Below are positions 8,079 to 16,898 of a DNA stretch of 64,000 bases, piece by piece; the first letter of the stretch is position 1, and the number at the start of each line of letters is the position of its first letter. A program made the position numbers and the translations under genes. The stretch is from Anaeromicrobium sediminis. GTDB taxonomy: Bacteria; Bacillota; Clostridia; Peptostreptococcales; Thermotaleaceae. The notes beneath the pieces were generated by a model. The model was not told the origin of the DNA. It made no database searches and saw only the letters and a program-made list of their open reading frames with translations. Location of the stretch: assembly GCF_002270055.1 (NCBI RefSeq), contig NZ_NIBG01000016.1, forward strand, positions 16,676 to 80,675. The letters run 5' to 3'.

Positions 8079-9509
8079 ATGGAAAATTCCTCGAAAAAAA
8101 GAGATATAACCTTTATTGAGGCTTTTGGTATGATTTTAGTGTATGTTGCAGTCTTTGTATGGGGTAAAGGTAAGTTCCCAACAGGTATGGCCATATTAAT
8201 ATGTGCATTCTTTTCAGCAGCTTATGGTGTATGGGTACTTAAAACCAGTTGGGATGACATATTTAAAAATATATTAAAAATGTTTGATATGGGAATGCCG
8301 GCTATCCTCGTGTTACTTATGGTAGGTTTCATAAGTGCTTCCTGGCTTGCCTCAGGTACCATACCAGTTCTTATTGTATACGGATTAAAAATATTAAATC
8401 CATCCATATTTTTAGTGGCAGCATTTTTAGTTACGGCAATAGTAGCTATAGCCACAGGTTCATCCTGGACTATTGTAGCCACATTTGGAGTTGCCTTAAT
8501 GGGTATAGCAAAGGGAATGGGAATTCCTCCAGGAGTTGCTGGTGGTGCCATTGTTAGTGGATGCTGGTTAGGAGATAAATGGAGTCCCCTGTCAGATACT
8601 ACCAATCTAGGAGCTGCAGTTACTGGAGAAGACGTATTCTCTGTATTTAAATATAATTTCCACACTAGTGGACTAGGCGGAGTTGGTGCAGCGATAGTAT
8701 TTACCATTGTAGGGTTTAAGTATTCAGGAGGTGTAATTGATTCTGGTAAGATCCAAAGTTTATTAGATGGAATTAATGGATTATACAATATTAATGCCCT
8801 ATTATTACTACCGATAGTTGTTGTAATATACTTTGCTATAAAAAGAAAGCCTGTACTTCCAGTACTAATGTTAGGGGTAGTGGTTGGAATAGCTTTAGCT
8901 GTAATAGTACAAGGAAAGGATTTGGCACAAATCATAAATGCATTATATAATGGATATGTTACGGAAACAGGAGTTACAGAAATTGATAAGTTATTAAGTG
9001 GTGGAGGACTCCTATCTATGATGAGCGTAATGCTGATAATTTTCTGTGCATTTGTTTTAGCAGGTACTTTAGAAACTATTGGAACGATGGATGCTTTAGT
9101 TACTAAGATGGGCTCATTAACTAAAACAAGAGGACCATTAGTGCTTACATCTTATATTACATCAATATTAGCCACGTATTTAGGAGGAACTGCTTATACG
9201 GGAGTAATTCTGAATGCTGGAATGTATAGAAGTGCCTATAAAAAAATAGGTTTAGCTAATATTAACTTGTCTAGAACTGTATTAGAAGGATCAGGACATA
9301 CAAGTGCGTTAGTTCCTTGGTGCGGAAGTCATGTTATAATTTATGCCACTCTTGGAATCACTTGGGCAGATTTCTTACCTCATTATTATTCTTTCTGGGT
9401 TTCATCTGCTTTGCTTATAATATATGGATTTACAGGATTATTTACTAAGAAATTAGAAGAAGAGGAAATGACACTAGAGGAAGTAGAAGTAGCTCAAACA
9501 ATAATCTAA
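8079..9509 (+). CDS. NhaC-family antiporter
   Basis: 476 residues with about 11-12 hydrophobic segments. Typical NhaC features include ATGSSWTIVATFGVALMG near residue 125, GDKWSPLSDTTNLGAA near 165, and the C-terminal GVILNAGMYRSAYKK and SRTVLEGSGHTSALVPW segments. NhaC members exchange Na+ for H+, or Na+/H+ for organic anions (malate/lactate antiporters), so a substrate role for the neighbouring cyclodeaminase-family enzyme is possible. RBS AAAGGAGGTTTAAC precedes ATG. Immediately downstream lies a deleted copy of a second NhaC gene, so the cluster once held a tandem pair. Confidence 0.92.
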   Translation: MENSSKKRDITFIEAFGMILVYVAVFVWGKGKFPTGMAILICAFFSAAYGVWVLKTSWDDIFKNILKMFDMGMPAILVLLMVGFISASWLASGTIPVLIVYGLKILNPSIFLVAAFLVTAIVAIATGSSWTIVATFGVALMGIAKGMGIPPGVAGGAIVSGCWLGDKWSPLSDTTNLGAAVTGEDVFSVFKYNFHTSGLGGVGAAIVFTIVGFKYSGGVIDSGKIQSLLDGINGLYNINALLLLPIVVVIYFAIKRKPVLPVLMLGVVVGIALAVIVQGKDLAQIINALYNGYVTETGVTEIDKLLSGGGLLSMMSVMLIIFCAFVLAGTLETIGTMDALVTKMGSLTKTRGPLVLTSYITSILATYLGGTAYTGVILNAGMYRSAYKKIGLANINLSRTVLEGSGHTSALVPWCGSHVIIYATLGITWADFLPHYYSFWVSSALLIIYGFTGLFTKKLEEEEMTLEEVEVAQTII

Positions 9510-9524
9510 AAGTGAGATGATAAG

Positions 9525-9876
9525 ATGTTAAAACGCAAACCTACATTTTTAGAATCAGTTTCAACATTATTAGTAATGACGATTATTTAAAGATCTCTAT
9601 ATTGATATGGGACTTCATCCTAAAAATCTATCTAGAAGTTTAGAAGATGCAGGAACAATGTTTAATTGTTTAATCCCTTGGAGTAGTGCAGGCGTATTTT
9701 ATATTGGAGCATTAGGAGTATGGCCAGCAGATTTTTGGATATGGGAAATACCCTGTTATTTGAGTATAGGACTTGCAATTTTTTATGGATTTACAGGTAT
9801 TTCAATTGCAAAACTTGGTCCTAATGATAAAAGATATTTAAATCATAAGCAACAGATGAATGGAAAAAAATTATAA
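9525..9876 (+). pseudogene. Remnant of a second NhaC gene with internal deletion
   Basis: An ATG at 9525 starts a 21-codon N-terminus typical of NhaC (MLKRKPTFLESVSTLLVMTII) and then meets TAA. In another frame the C-terminus resumes without a gap: DMGLHPKNLSRSLEDAGTMF and NCLIPWSSAGVFYIGALGV correspond to the last ~90 residues of NhaC (compare SRTVLEGSGHTSALVPW in the intact gene). Roughly 350 central codons are missing. The residues differ from the intact neighbour, so this was a separate paralogue rather than a fresh duplication. Confidence 0.8.
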
Positions 9877-9881
9877 CTAAA

Positions 9882-9952
9882 AATAAAAAGAAACTTGGTA
9901 AATATGTTATCTGACAAAATGGAATACATACATGCCAAGTTTCTTTTTATTT
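9882..9952 (+). terminator. Terminator after NhaC remnant
   Basis: AATAAAAAGAAACTTGG pairs with CCAAGTTTCTTTTTATT across a loop of about 36 bases. Ends the GntR/OCD/NhaC unit. Confidence 0.75.
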
Positions 9953-10048
9953 ATATCCTATAAATTTTATAAAGAAAAGAATATTACAGTCTATAATTTT
10001 ATTATGATAAAATTACTTTATGATAGAATAATCAGAGGGGGAATTATA

Positions 10049-10702
10049 ATGAAACAAGTTTATGCGCCAGGTTGTGCGCTTATGATTTATAAGCCACAAC
10101 TTGCTGAAAAAATATCAGAATTTTTAAATAAGGATTTGGAGAATATTCCTAATCATATGATTTGTTGTAAACATGAGCCTAATTTAGAAAAGGATACAAA
10201 GGTACTTAACACATGCCCAGGATGTGATAGACGATATAGAGAACTTTATGAAGGTATATCAACGGTGTCCTTGTGGGAAATATTAGCTGAAAGTGATACA
10301 TTTTCATTTCCAGACTATGAGGGTATGGAAATGACTATACATGATGCCTGTCCTACTCGTACAGAAGAGAGGGTACATATTGCAATGAGAAAACTTCTCC
10401 AAAGGATGAACATTAAGATTATAGAACCTAAAAATACTCGTACAAAGTCTATCTGCTGTGGAGATAGTTTTTACGGAATATTGACTGTAGAGAAGGTTAA
10501 AGAGCAGATGAGAAAACGTTCAGAGGAGATGCCCTGTGACAATGTGGTAGTTTATTGTGTTTCATGTATTAAGTCAATGCATATTGGAGGTAAAAAACCA
10601 CGTTATATTGTAGATCTTTTGTTTGGAGAAAATACGGACATTGGTACATTTGAGCCTGATGAATGGCATGATGAAATACAAAGGTTTATAGATGCACATT
10701 AA
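10049..10702 (+). CDS. Cysteine-rich (CCG) domain Fe-S protein, HdrB-like
   Basis: 217 residues with two cysteine groups typical of the CCG domain found in heterodisulfide reductase HdrB, GlcF and LutA: APGCAL, MICCKHEP and NTCPGCDRRY in the first half; HDACPTRTEERVH, SICCGDSF and VSCIKSMHIGGKKPRYIVDLLFGE in the second. The CCG arrangement binds a noncubane cluster for thiol-disulfide or quinone chemistry. There is no membrane anchor. The start at 10049 follows GAGGGGGAATTATA; the frame extends to 9932 but overlaps the upstream terminator. Partner subunits are not adjacent, so the electron partner is unknown. Confidence 0.83.
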   Translation: MKQVYAPGCALMIYKPQLAEKISEFLNKDLENIPNHMICCKHEPNLEKDTKVLNTCPGCDRRYRELYEGISTVSLWEILAESDTFSFPDYEGMEMTIHDACPTRTEERVHIAMRKLLQRMNIKIIEPKNTRTKSICCGDSFYGILTVEKVKEQMRKRSEEMPCDNVVVYCVSCIKSMHIGGKKPRYIVDLLFGENTDIGTFEPDEWHDEIQRFIDAH

Positions 10703-10853
10703 TAGGGGTATAGAAGAAAGTGGGGATAGGTTAAGGGATAATAAAACAACATTATTAATCGCGGATGTACAAATAATTAAACACCACCATGGTATTTTAG
10801 GTGGAAGATTTGTAGAGTTAAAAACTACTAATGAAATTGATTTTACAATGTAA
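10692..10853 (+). CDS. Possible 53-residue ORF overlapping the CCG gene
   Basis: ATG at 10692 lies inside the end of the CCG gene and opens a 53-codon frame ending HHHGILGGRFVELKTTNEIDFTM. There is no clear ribosome site. The C-terminal half looks like protein sequence (a His-rich turn and a strand-like tail) but matches nothing I know. It may be a translationally coupled small protein or a remnant. A strong terminator follows immediately. Confidence 0.25.
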   Translation: MHINRGIEESGDRLRDNKTTLLIADVQIIKHHHGILGGRFVELKTTNEIDFTM

Positions 10854-10868
10854 TGTATAATAGATCAT

Positions 10869-10929
10869 ATTATTTAAAAATACAAAAAGACATTTTACTA
10901 TAAAATGTCTTTTTGTATTTTTAAATAAT
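10869..10929 (+). terminator. Strong long-stem terminator
   Basis: A nearly 29-bp perfect stem (ATTATTTAAAAATACAAAAAG and onward) with a 4-base loop. It can act in both directions. Confidence 0.85.
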
Positions 10930-11027
10930 CAGCTGTACATACTATAAGCTAAACTATACCATAAGTAAAGGTGATATTTCATTTAAATCCACAATAAGTA
11001 GACTGGCAAATTAAAGGAGCTAAGATT

Positions 11028-11969
11028 ATGACAGAAAAAAATATAGAAAAAGATCCTATCTATAAAAATAAAAAGACAGGTGATGGAGGAAATTCCAAGT
11101 TTCATAATAGGGACTTTACAGATAGTAATGTTATAAGAGATTTTAGGAACTTTTTGAACGAAGAGTCAAATAAGTTGTTAAAAGAATTAAAACAGGAGTA
11201 TTCATTAAAAGAAATAGAGATTAAAGGAGTCCCTGCTGTTTGGATAGACACTTCCAACTCTAATAAAAATAAAGGGGTTATAATATATCTTCATGGTGGA
11301 GGATATATGAGTGGAAATGTGAAGAATTACTGTACAATTCCAATTCAGCTTTCAAATGCTATAGGGATAAAGGTATTATCAGTTGATTATGGTCTAGCTC
11401 CTGAAGATCCATTTCCAAAGGGTTTGGAAGATGCACTAAATATATATGAATATCTCCTAGAAGAAGGATATAGTTCTAATAATATTGCTATTGCTGGAGA
11501 TTCAGCAGGTGGAGGCCTTGCTGTAGCAACTGTTTTAAAACTAAGAGATTTAGGATTAGATTTACCAGCTGCTTTAGGGCTATTTTCACCTTGGGTTGAT
11601 TTAACATTAAAAGGAGATACAATAGAAACTTTAAAAGAGTACGAAACCATATTAAGTAAAAGACAATTAGAAGGATCAGCAAAAATTTATGCTGGAAAAG
11701 AAGAGTTAGATAATCCTTTAATTTCTCCAATTTATGCTAATTATAAAGATTTCCCACCTATGATGATTTTAGCAGGAAGTCGTGAGGTGTTACTTAGTGA
11801 TTCAATGAACTTAGCTAGAAAAGCAGCACTTAATAATACTACTGTAAATCTTATTGTATGGGATAACTTATATCACGTTTTTGCAGCAGATTCGAATCTT
11901 CCTGAAAGCAAAGAAGCCATAGAAGCATTAGGAGTATTTTTATTAGAAAAGATGAACTATAAAATATAA
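11028..11969 (+). CDS. Alpha/beta-hydrolase, HSL-type esterase
   Basis: 313 residues. Hormone-sensitive-lipase family motifs are complete: oxyanion loop YLHGGGYMSGN near residue 87, nucleophile elbow GDSAGGGLA near 158, catalytic Asp in PPMMILAGSREVLLSDS region near 250, and catalytic His in LYHVFAADS near 283. Expected to hydrolyse short-chain carboxyl esters in the cytoplasm; no signal peptide. AAAGGAGCTAAGATT precedes ATG. It is monocistronic; the downstream stretch holds only remnants. The true substrate cannot be told. Confidence 0.9.
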   Translation: MTEKNIEKDPIYKNKKTGDGGNSKFHNRDFTDSNVIRDFRNFLNEESNKLLKELKQEYSLKEIEIKGVPAVWIDTSNSNKNKGVIIYLHGGGYMSGNVKNYCTIPIQLSNAIGIKVLSVDYGLAPEDPFPKGLEDALNIYEYLLEEGYSSNNIAIAGDSAGGGLAVATVLKLRDLGLDLPAALGLFSPWVDLTLKGDTIETLKEYETILSKRQLEGSAKIYAGKEELDNPLISPIYANYKDFPPMMILAGSREVLLSDSMNLARKAALNNTTVNLIVWDNLYHVFAADSNLPESKEAIEALGVFLLEKMNYKI

Positions 11970-12007
11970 GTAACAGGATTGAATAAGTTATACAATTGAA
12001 AATCACC

Positions 12008-12118
12008 GTTGCATCCAATACGGCAAACCTTACCATAAGTAGCCATGTTTTTTTTCATATGTTTACACATTCAATACATGTAGAGACTGTATTACTACTT
12101 AGAAAAATTGATCAATGA
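12008..12118 (+). pseudogene. C-terminal remnant of RlmD/RumA-type 23S rRNA methyltransferase
   Basis: One frame reads VASNTANLTI, then FHMFTHSIHVETVLLLRKI and a stop. This matches the end of TrmA/RumA/RlmCD enzymes, where the catalytic-Cys motif SCNPATLARD is followed by DMFPHTxHVETVVLL. The catalytic Cys is replaced (VASN for VSCN) and about 20 residues between the motifs are gone, so it is not functional. No upstream part of the gene is present. Confidence 0.65.
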
Positions 12119-12192
12119 CTTTGAAAGAATTATTGTAAAGCTAGATAGTTAAGTAATCAAGGTGTGTTAGATTTATTGAAAATGAACAGTAT

Positions 12193-12232
12193 AATCCCCT
12201 ATCAAAAGGTTTTTGATAGGGGATTGTTTTAT
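12193..12232 (+). terminator. Terminator hairpin
   Basis: AATCCCCTATCAAAA pairs with TTTTGATAGGGGATT followed by GTTTTAT. Probably the original terminator of the lost methyltransferase gene. Confidence 0.75.
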
Positions 12233-12395
12233 ATGGTATTTCCCTTAGATTTTTTCATATATCAAATGGGTTCATTTCATACTCCTTAATTTATTATAAT
12301 CACCTTTGAAAAAGATACAATTCTTGATACAAGGTGGTAGCACATAATTTGTAATTACTTGATGTTTTAGAACCATCAAGATTTATTATATGCTC

Positions 12396-12467
12396 TTAAT
12401 AAATAACTTTAGCGGGACATTTTTCTACACATCTCTTGATGGTTATATTAAAAGCGTTCCATGATAT
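12396..12467 (-). pseudogene. Possible ferredoxin-like fragment
   Basis: A 23-codon minus-strand stretch, ITIKRCVEKCPAKVIY then stop, resembles one half of a 4Fe-4S binding motif (CxxxCPA). Neither the first two cysteines nor a second cluster is visible, so this may be chance. The rest of the 11970-12625 gap shows only the RlmD remnant and a terminator. Confidence 0.22.
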
Positions 12468-12625
12468 TTTTTATGTTCGTGATTATGAAAAAATAGTTTG
12501 TGCTTTTTTATAAAAGTTCATATTGACAACTCTTTATAAATGATATAAAATTTCAATTGAGAATTATTATTCATGAACGGCTGACTTAATAATTCAATAC
12601 ATAATAAAAAGGAGACGTTATTATA

Positions 12626-13855
12626 ATGTTTAATAAGAAACTTAATTTAGCAATATTAATATGCATAATTGCAATTGGTATGCTTACAGGTTGTTCTACA
12701 AATGAAAATGCATCACAGGAGGTAGCCGAGTTAACTTTTGAAGAATGGGCAAATCAAGAGCTGGTATGGCCAGAATGGGCAGAACCTATCCAAGTTGAAA
12801 TAAACGAAGAAACTAGGAAAGGACCTACTTCTGTAAGAAAAACCTTTGATATTGAAACAGCTAGAGAAAATATAGCTAAAATACGTTATTTAGTAGAAAA
12901 TAGTGAAGATACAGATGAATATCCATATCATAATATCTGGAAAAGTAATCTAGGTAATGGTTTATTAAAATTAGGTGAAAATCATCTTGCTTACCATTAT
13001 TTAAACGAAATAGTGAACCTTTCTCCAGATGCCAACTATGGAACAGAGAAGGTAGATGGCAAGAGAGTTATAGAGCCTATAGGAGAGACTTTAGCACAAA
13101 AAATTGCTCACGGTAGAATGTTAAAGGCTATTGCAAAAGCTGGATATGGTGATGAAGTTATGTCAAGATATGAAGAATACGATTATGAAACAAATGGAGA
13201 AGTATTCTCATGGCAATTAACTTCTGCAGCTTGGGCAATGGGACTTATAGGTGAAGAAGAAGAAGCTTATAAACTTTTTGAATACGGTATTAGTCCAGAA
13301 AATTTTAATGACTTGAAACCTTGGCAAGCTAGTTCAAATGTACTTGCAGCTTCCTCATATGCATATGCAAAAGGAGATTATGATAAAGTTTTTGACTTTA
13401 CAGAGAAGTTGATTTTAGAAGGAATTGACTCAACTAATCCAGCGTATTTTCTTGATAACGACCTTAAATCAGGTCGTAAAGCAAAATACTTTAACCGTCA
13501 TTGGAAGTCATGCTATCAGTTAGCTGAAGGTTTTAGAGAATTGGCAACAAAAGCAAAAAATGGTGAGATTGCAACTTTTACAGATTTAAAAGATGGAGTA
13601 TACACTAGTAGTAATACGGGTTACATGTTAACGCCTATTGATGTAACTGTAACAGTAAAAGATGGTAAGGTCATAGATATAAAAGCAACTCAAGAAGAAC
13701 CTAGAGAGGATAGATCAGGAACGGCCCTTGAGTCTTTACCACCAAGAATTGTTGAGGCACAATCTTTAGACGTGGACGTTATTTCATCAGCAACAATTTC
13801 TAGTGAATCTATTAAAATGGGTGTAGCAAAGGCTTTACTACAAGCTAAAAAATAA
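12626..13855 (+). CDS. Lipoprotein with C-terminal FMN-binding domain
   Basis: 409 residues. Lipoprotein signal with lipobox LTGC at about residues 20-23, so it is tethered outside the membrane. Residues ~60-315 are helical and TPR-like (repeated LGENHLAYHYLNEI, EEEAYKLFEYG, YDKVFDFTEKLI). The last ~90 residues are an FMN_bind domain (GYMLTPIDVTVTVKDGKVID ... DVDVISSATISS), whose Thr in SSATIS is the expected site of covalent FMN attachment by ApbE. RBS AAAAGGAGACG precedes ATG. The next gene is a membrane 4Fe-4S protein that also ends in an FMN_bind domain; together they form a likely extracytoplasmic electron-transfer pair. No ApbE is in the window. Confidence 0.88.
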   Translation: MFNKKLNLAILICIIAIGMLTGCSTNENASQEVAELTFEEWANQELVWPEWAEPIQVEINEETRKGPTSVRKTFDIETARENIAKIRYLVENSEDTDEYPYHNIWKSNLGNGLLKLGENHLAYHYLNEIVNLSPDANYGTEKVDGKRVIEPIGETLAQKIAHGRMLKAIAKAGYGDEVMSRYEEYDYETNGEVFSWQLTSAAWAMGLIGEEEEAYKLFEYGISPENFNDLKPWQASSNVLAASSYAYAKGDYDKVFDFTEKLILEGIDSTNPAYFLDNDLKSGRKAKYFNRHWKSCYQLAEGFRELATKAKNGEIATFTDLKDGVYTSSNTGYMLTPIDVTVTVKDGKVIDIKATQEEPREDRSGTALESLPPRIVEAQSLDVDVISSATISSESIKMGVAKALLQAKK

Positions 13856-13905
13856 TAAAGAAGCTATATGAAATTAGCAAATATGTTATTAATTTAAAAG
13901 AGATT

Positions 13906-13949
13906 AAGAGGGTGGAGTAAATCTTACATTTAAAACACCCTCTTTTTTT
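13906..13949 (+). terminator. Hairpin between the two FMN-domain genes
   Basis: AAGAGGGTG pairs with CACCCTCTT, followed by a U-run that ends only a few bases before the next ribosome site (GAGGTGA). It can end the lipoprotein transcript and set a lower level for the membrane partner. Confidence 0.75.
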
Positions 13950-13960
13950 ATGAGGTGAAT

Positions 13961-15061
13961 ATGAAAAAAATCGGACTTATCAGAAAAATAATTCAAACTA
14001 TTGCATTTTTGCCAATAACTGTAATTGCACTTAATAACCAAACTTATTTCTCTGTATTTATACTAATACTTACAGCAATAGGTGGAGCCTTTTATTGTGG
14101 TTATCTCTGTCCATTTGGATTTCTACAAGAGATAGTGTCTATTATAGGTAATAAACTTAAGATTAAGAAAAAAACTGTACCACCTAAATTAAATTCTATT
14201 TTAAAGCTAACTAGATATATACTTTATATATTAGTCACAGTACTAAGTGTAAGTGCTATTTTTATACTGCTAAGATATGATGCTAGAAGTAATCTATATT
14301 TAGTTTTAATTGGAAAACAGATTAACTATGCAATGATTATTAGCGTTATAATGTTTTGCACACTTTCACTTTTTTATAAAAAACCTTTCTGTAATTACTT
14401 TTGTATAAAAGGTGCTGAATATGGATTACTCAGTATTTTTAGAGTTTTTAGCATAAAAAGAAATACCAAATCCTGTGTTAACTGTAAGTTATGTGACAGA
14501 GCTTGTGAGATGGGTATAACTGTTTCTACTTGTAATTCAGTTAATTCTATGAACTGTATTAATTGTTTTGAGTGTATAAAAAAATGCCCTATCAAGAATA
14601 CTCTAACATTTGGTCTAGTGCAACCGAATCTTTTAAAGAAAAAAGTTGCTTTTGCTGTATTGATAGGAGCCATATATGTTGGTGCACTTCATTCAGACTA
14701 TTTTTTAAAAACATCAATAGTAGATGCTAATGTAAAAGCTGTTGAAACTAGTAAAATTGTAGAAGAAACAACTAAAGAACCTGAGGTTGATAATGCTACT
14801 TATTATATTGGAGAGGCAAATGGGTATAATGATTTAATTAAAGTTAAAGTAGGCATAGAAGAAGGGGTTATCACTAAAATATCCATAGTAGACCATGATG
14901 AAGATTGGGATTGGTACACTAAGGCTAAAGGTCCTATAATAGATGCAATACTAGAAAAACAATCTGCCGACGTGGACACTGTAAGTGGTGCTACTTTTAC
15001 ATCAACAGGTATAATAGAAGCAGTAAAAAAAGCTCTTGAAGGAGCAGAATTTAATAAATAA
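13961..15061 (+). CDS. Membrane 4Fe-4S protein with C-terminal FMN-binding domain (NapH/RnfG-like fusion)
   Basis: 366 residues. About five membrane segments carry the NapH/NosR-type loop YCGYLCPFGFLQE near residue 45, then two 4Fe-4S motifs near residues 173-215 (CVNCKLCDRAC and CINCFECIKKCP). After a further membrane segment comes an FMN_bind domain ending in DTVSGATFTS, with the expected flavinylated Thr. The topology suggests electrons move from membrane or cytoplasmic donors through the clusters to an outside flavin, and then perhaps to the neighbouring FMN lipoprotein. ATG at 13961 is preferred because GAGGTG lies 4 bases before it; the GTG at 13955 overlaps that site. Confidence 0.88.
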   Translation: MKKIGLIRKIIQTIAFLPITVIALNNQTYFSVFILILTAIGGAFYCGYLCPFGFLQEIVSIIGNKLKIKKKTVPPKLNSILKLTRYILYILVTVLSVSAIFILLRYDARSNLYLVLIGKQINYAMIISVIMFCTLSLFYKKPFCNYFCIKGAEYGLLSIFRVFSIKRNTKSCVNCKLCDRACEMGITVSTCNSVNSMNCINCFECIKKCPIKNTLTFGLVQPNLLKKKVAFAVLIGAIYVGALHSDYFLKTSIVDANVKAVETSKIVEETTKEPEVDNATYYIGEANGYNDLIKVKVGIEEGVITKISIVDHDEDWDWYTKAKGPIIDAILEKQSADVDTVSGATFTSTGIIEAVKKALEGAEFNK

Positions 15062-15087
15062 AAAAACAGAGGCAGCTCTGTTTTTTT
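15061..15087 (+). terminator. Terminator after NapH/FMN gene
   Basis: AAAAAACAGAG pairs with CTCTGTTTTTT around GCAG; the U-run is part of the stem. Confidence 0.85.
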
Positions 15088-15094
15088 ATAGCAT

Positions 15095-15208
15095 TTACTG
15101 TTTAAGTACTACTCTGAATCCAACGTAATCATTAGCACCTCCTGTACCTGCACTAGTTGTATAACTATTTGCTACAGCTCTTGTAATTACTGCTCTAAGG
15201 CATTGGAA
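15095..15208 (-). pseudogene. C-terminal remnant of a formylglycine-generating (SUMF1-type) domain
   Basis: The minus strand reads CLRAVITRAVANSYTT, then GGANDYVGFRVVLKQ and a stop. The ending NDYVGFRVV is the usual C-terminus of FGE-sulfatase domains (typically a Gly-Phe-Arg core followed by VV). Only about 37 codons remain, and the plus-strand side runs straight into another remnant. Confidence 0.6.
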
Positions 15209-15280
15209 ACTGATTTTGCAACTAGTGTAGTTACTAAAACAGGTAATGACCATTTCATATTTAGAGTGGTAAGCAGATAA
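15206..15280 (+). pseudogene. Second, oppositely oriented FGE-like tail
   Basis: The plus strand reads TSVVTKTGNDHFIFRVVSR and a stop, resembling the same NDxxxFRVV tail found on the minus strand just to the left. The two tails point away from each other, as if two copies or an inversion collapsed. Too short to be sure. Confidence 0.35.
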
Positions 15281-15314
15281 TTAATTAAAGAAAGTATAAA
15301 AAATAATAAGACAG

Positions 15315-15349
15315 AAAAAGCCATGAAGTAATAAACTTCATGGCTTTAA
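15315..15349 (+). terminator. Hairpin terminator
   Basis: AAAAGCCATGAAG pairs with CTTCATGGCTTTA around a TAATAAA loop. It lies downstream of the plus-strand FGE-like tail. Confidence 0.7.
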
Positions 15350-15483
15350 TTATTCAATAGTAATAAGTAGTATTGACAATAAAATTATACAATTGACACT
15401 AAAAGAATGCAATATTTAAATATACCACAACTTAAATGATTTATCAATACAAAGTTACGAAAAGTTTAAAAGGAATGTTTTTT

Positions 15484-15633
15484 ATGGAGAATGGTAAAGG
15501 AAGTATGACAGCAATTGTATCAGCATTTGGTCGTGCATATCATGCATTATATGATGAACCAAAGATCTTTAATGATTATTTGGCAGCACAATTTAATTAC
15601 AAAACTGTAAGTTTAATAATATGGAACTTTTGA
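15484..15633 (+). pseudogene. Truncated class I SAM-dependent methyltransferase
   Basis: 49 codons starting after AAAAGGAATG. The segment GSMTAIVSAFGRAYHALYDE, followed by KIFNDYLAAQF, is the N-terminus of leucine-carboxyl-methyltransferase-type enzymes (S-x-T-A-L..A..RA.H....KIF.D..A). The SAM-binding glycine-rich motif and the remaining ~220 residues are missing and replaced by unrelated non-coding sequence, so it is a 5' fragment with an intact ribosome site. Confidence 0.7.
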
Positions 15634-15791
15634 GGAGGAATGTCGAAAACTGCAAAATGGTATGATATAATTTGAATATATGTATGATTGTAGTACATAT
15701 ATTCCTGATGTCCTTTTGAGACTGAACATATTAATATAGAAAAATATTTATTAGTGAAAGGAAAAGTATCTTTTAGATTGGAGATTGATAT

Positions 15792-16781
15792 ATGAAGAGG
15801 GAAGAAAATTACTTGAAAAAAGAACTTTATAACCTTGTTAAAGAAAACTCAAAAATATTTGAATTTATACAATCCGGATCATTAGATGGTATATGGTATT
15901 GGGATTTGGAAAATATAGAAAACGAATGGATGAGCCCTAGATTGTGGGAAACATTAGGTTTTGACCCAAAAGAAAAAAAGCATTTAACTAGTGAGTGGCA
16001 GGACTTAATTCATCCAGAAGACTTAAAAACTGCTTTAAACAATTTTGAAAAACATTGCAAAGATCCTAATCATCTTTATGATCAAATTGTTAGGTATAAG
16101 CATAAAAATGGATCTACAGTCTGGATAAGATGTAGAGGTATAGTCATAAGAGATGAAAATTTCAAACCAATTAGGATGTTGGGTGCCCATACTGATATTA
16201 CACAAATTAAAAAATTACAACTTGAACTTGAAAAGCAAAATAAAGAACTCTTAAAAAAGCAAAAAGAAATTGAAGAATTGAATAAAGAATTAGAAAAGGA
16301 AGCAACCATAGATGTACTTACTGCTCTTTTAAATAGACGTGCAATAAATAGAATATTAGAATTTGAAAAAAATAAATCATATAGATCTATAACAACTTTT
16401 ACAATTTTAATAATTGATATAAATAGTTTCAAGAAAATTAATGATAGTTATGGACATCTGGCAGGAGATGAGGTATTAATTAATTTTTCTAGAAATTTAA
16501 AAAGTATATTAAGAAGACAAGACGTTGTATCTAGATGGGGCGGCGATGAATTTTTAGTTCTTTTACCTGAAACCAATGAAAACCAAGCAAGAGTAGTAGT
16601 GGCAAAAATCAATGATGAATCAAAAAATTGGACTCTTAAGCATAGAGGAGAAAATATTAGCTACTCAATAAGTATTGGAATAGCGGAATATTTAAAAGAT
16701 GAAGAAATAGATGATTTGATTAAAAGAGGAGACCAATCCCTTTATAAAGAAAAAGCATTGTTTCATCAAAATGATGAATAA
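15792..16781 (+). CDS. PAS-GGDEF diguanylate cyclase
   Basis: 329 residues, soluble. PAS/PAC sensor at about residues 20-145 (DGIWYWDLEN, WQDLIHPEDL, RMLGAHTDIT), a charged coiled coil at 146-175 and a GGDEF domain beginning DVLTALLNRRA. The active-site motif is WGGDEF (GGDEF at 250-254), preceded by RRQD five residues upstream, which is the RxxD inhibitory site. It should therefore make c-di-GMP from two GTP with product inhibition. The start lacks a strong ribosome site, but GATTGGAGATTGAT is nearby. It lies alone among remnants; the input is unknown. Confidence 0.9.
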   Translation: MKREENYLKKELYNLVKENSKIFEFIQSGSLDGIWYWDLENIENEWMSPRLWETLGFDPKEKKHLTSEWQDLIHPEDLKTALNNFEKHCKDPNHLYDQIVRYKHKNGSTVWIRCRGIVIRDENFKPIRMLGAHTDITQIKKLQLELEKQNKELLKKQKEIEELNKELEKEATIDVLTALLNRRAINRILEFEKNKSYRSITTFTILIIDINSFKKINDSYGHLAGDEVLINFSRNLKSILRRQDVVSRWGGDEFLVLLPETNENQARVVVAKINDESKNWTLKHRGENISYSISIGIAEYLKDEEIDDLIKRGDQSLYKEKALFHQNDE

Positions 16782-16898
16782 AGTTACAATAAATATGAAA
16801 TGTTCTGTTTTAATACACTTATTTATTGGAATGATATTACTTTGAAAAATATTTAGATTTATAATCATACCACTTTATTTAGAAACAGAAAGTAACAT

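Noticed and set aside
8222..8935. Long open frame antisense to the NhaC gene
   Set aside because: It is Pro/Ile/Thr-rich with no family resemblance and lies wholly opposite a well-conserved transporter; a by-product of that gene's codon use.
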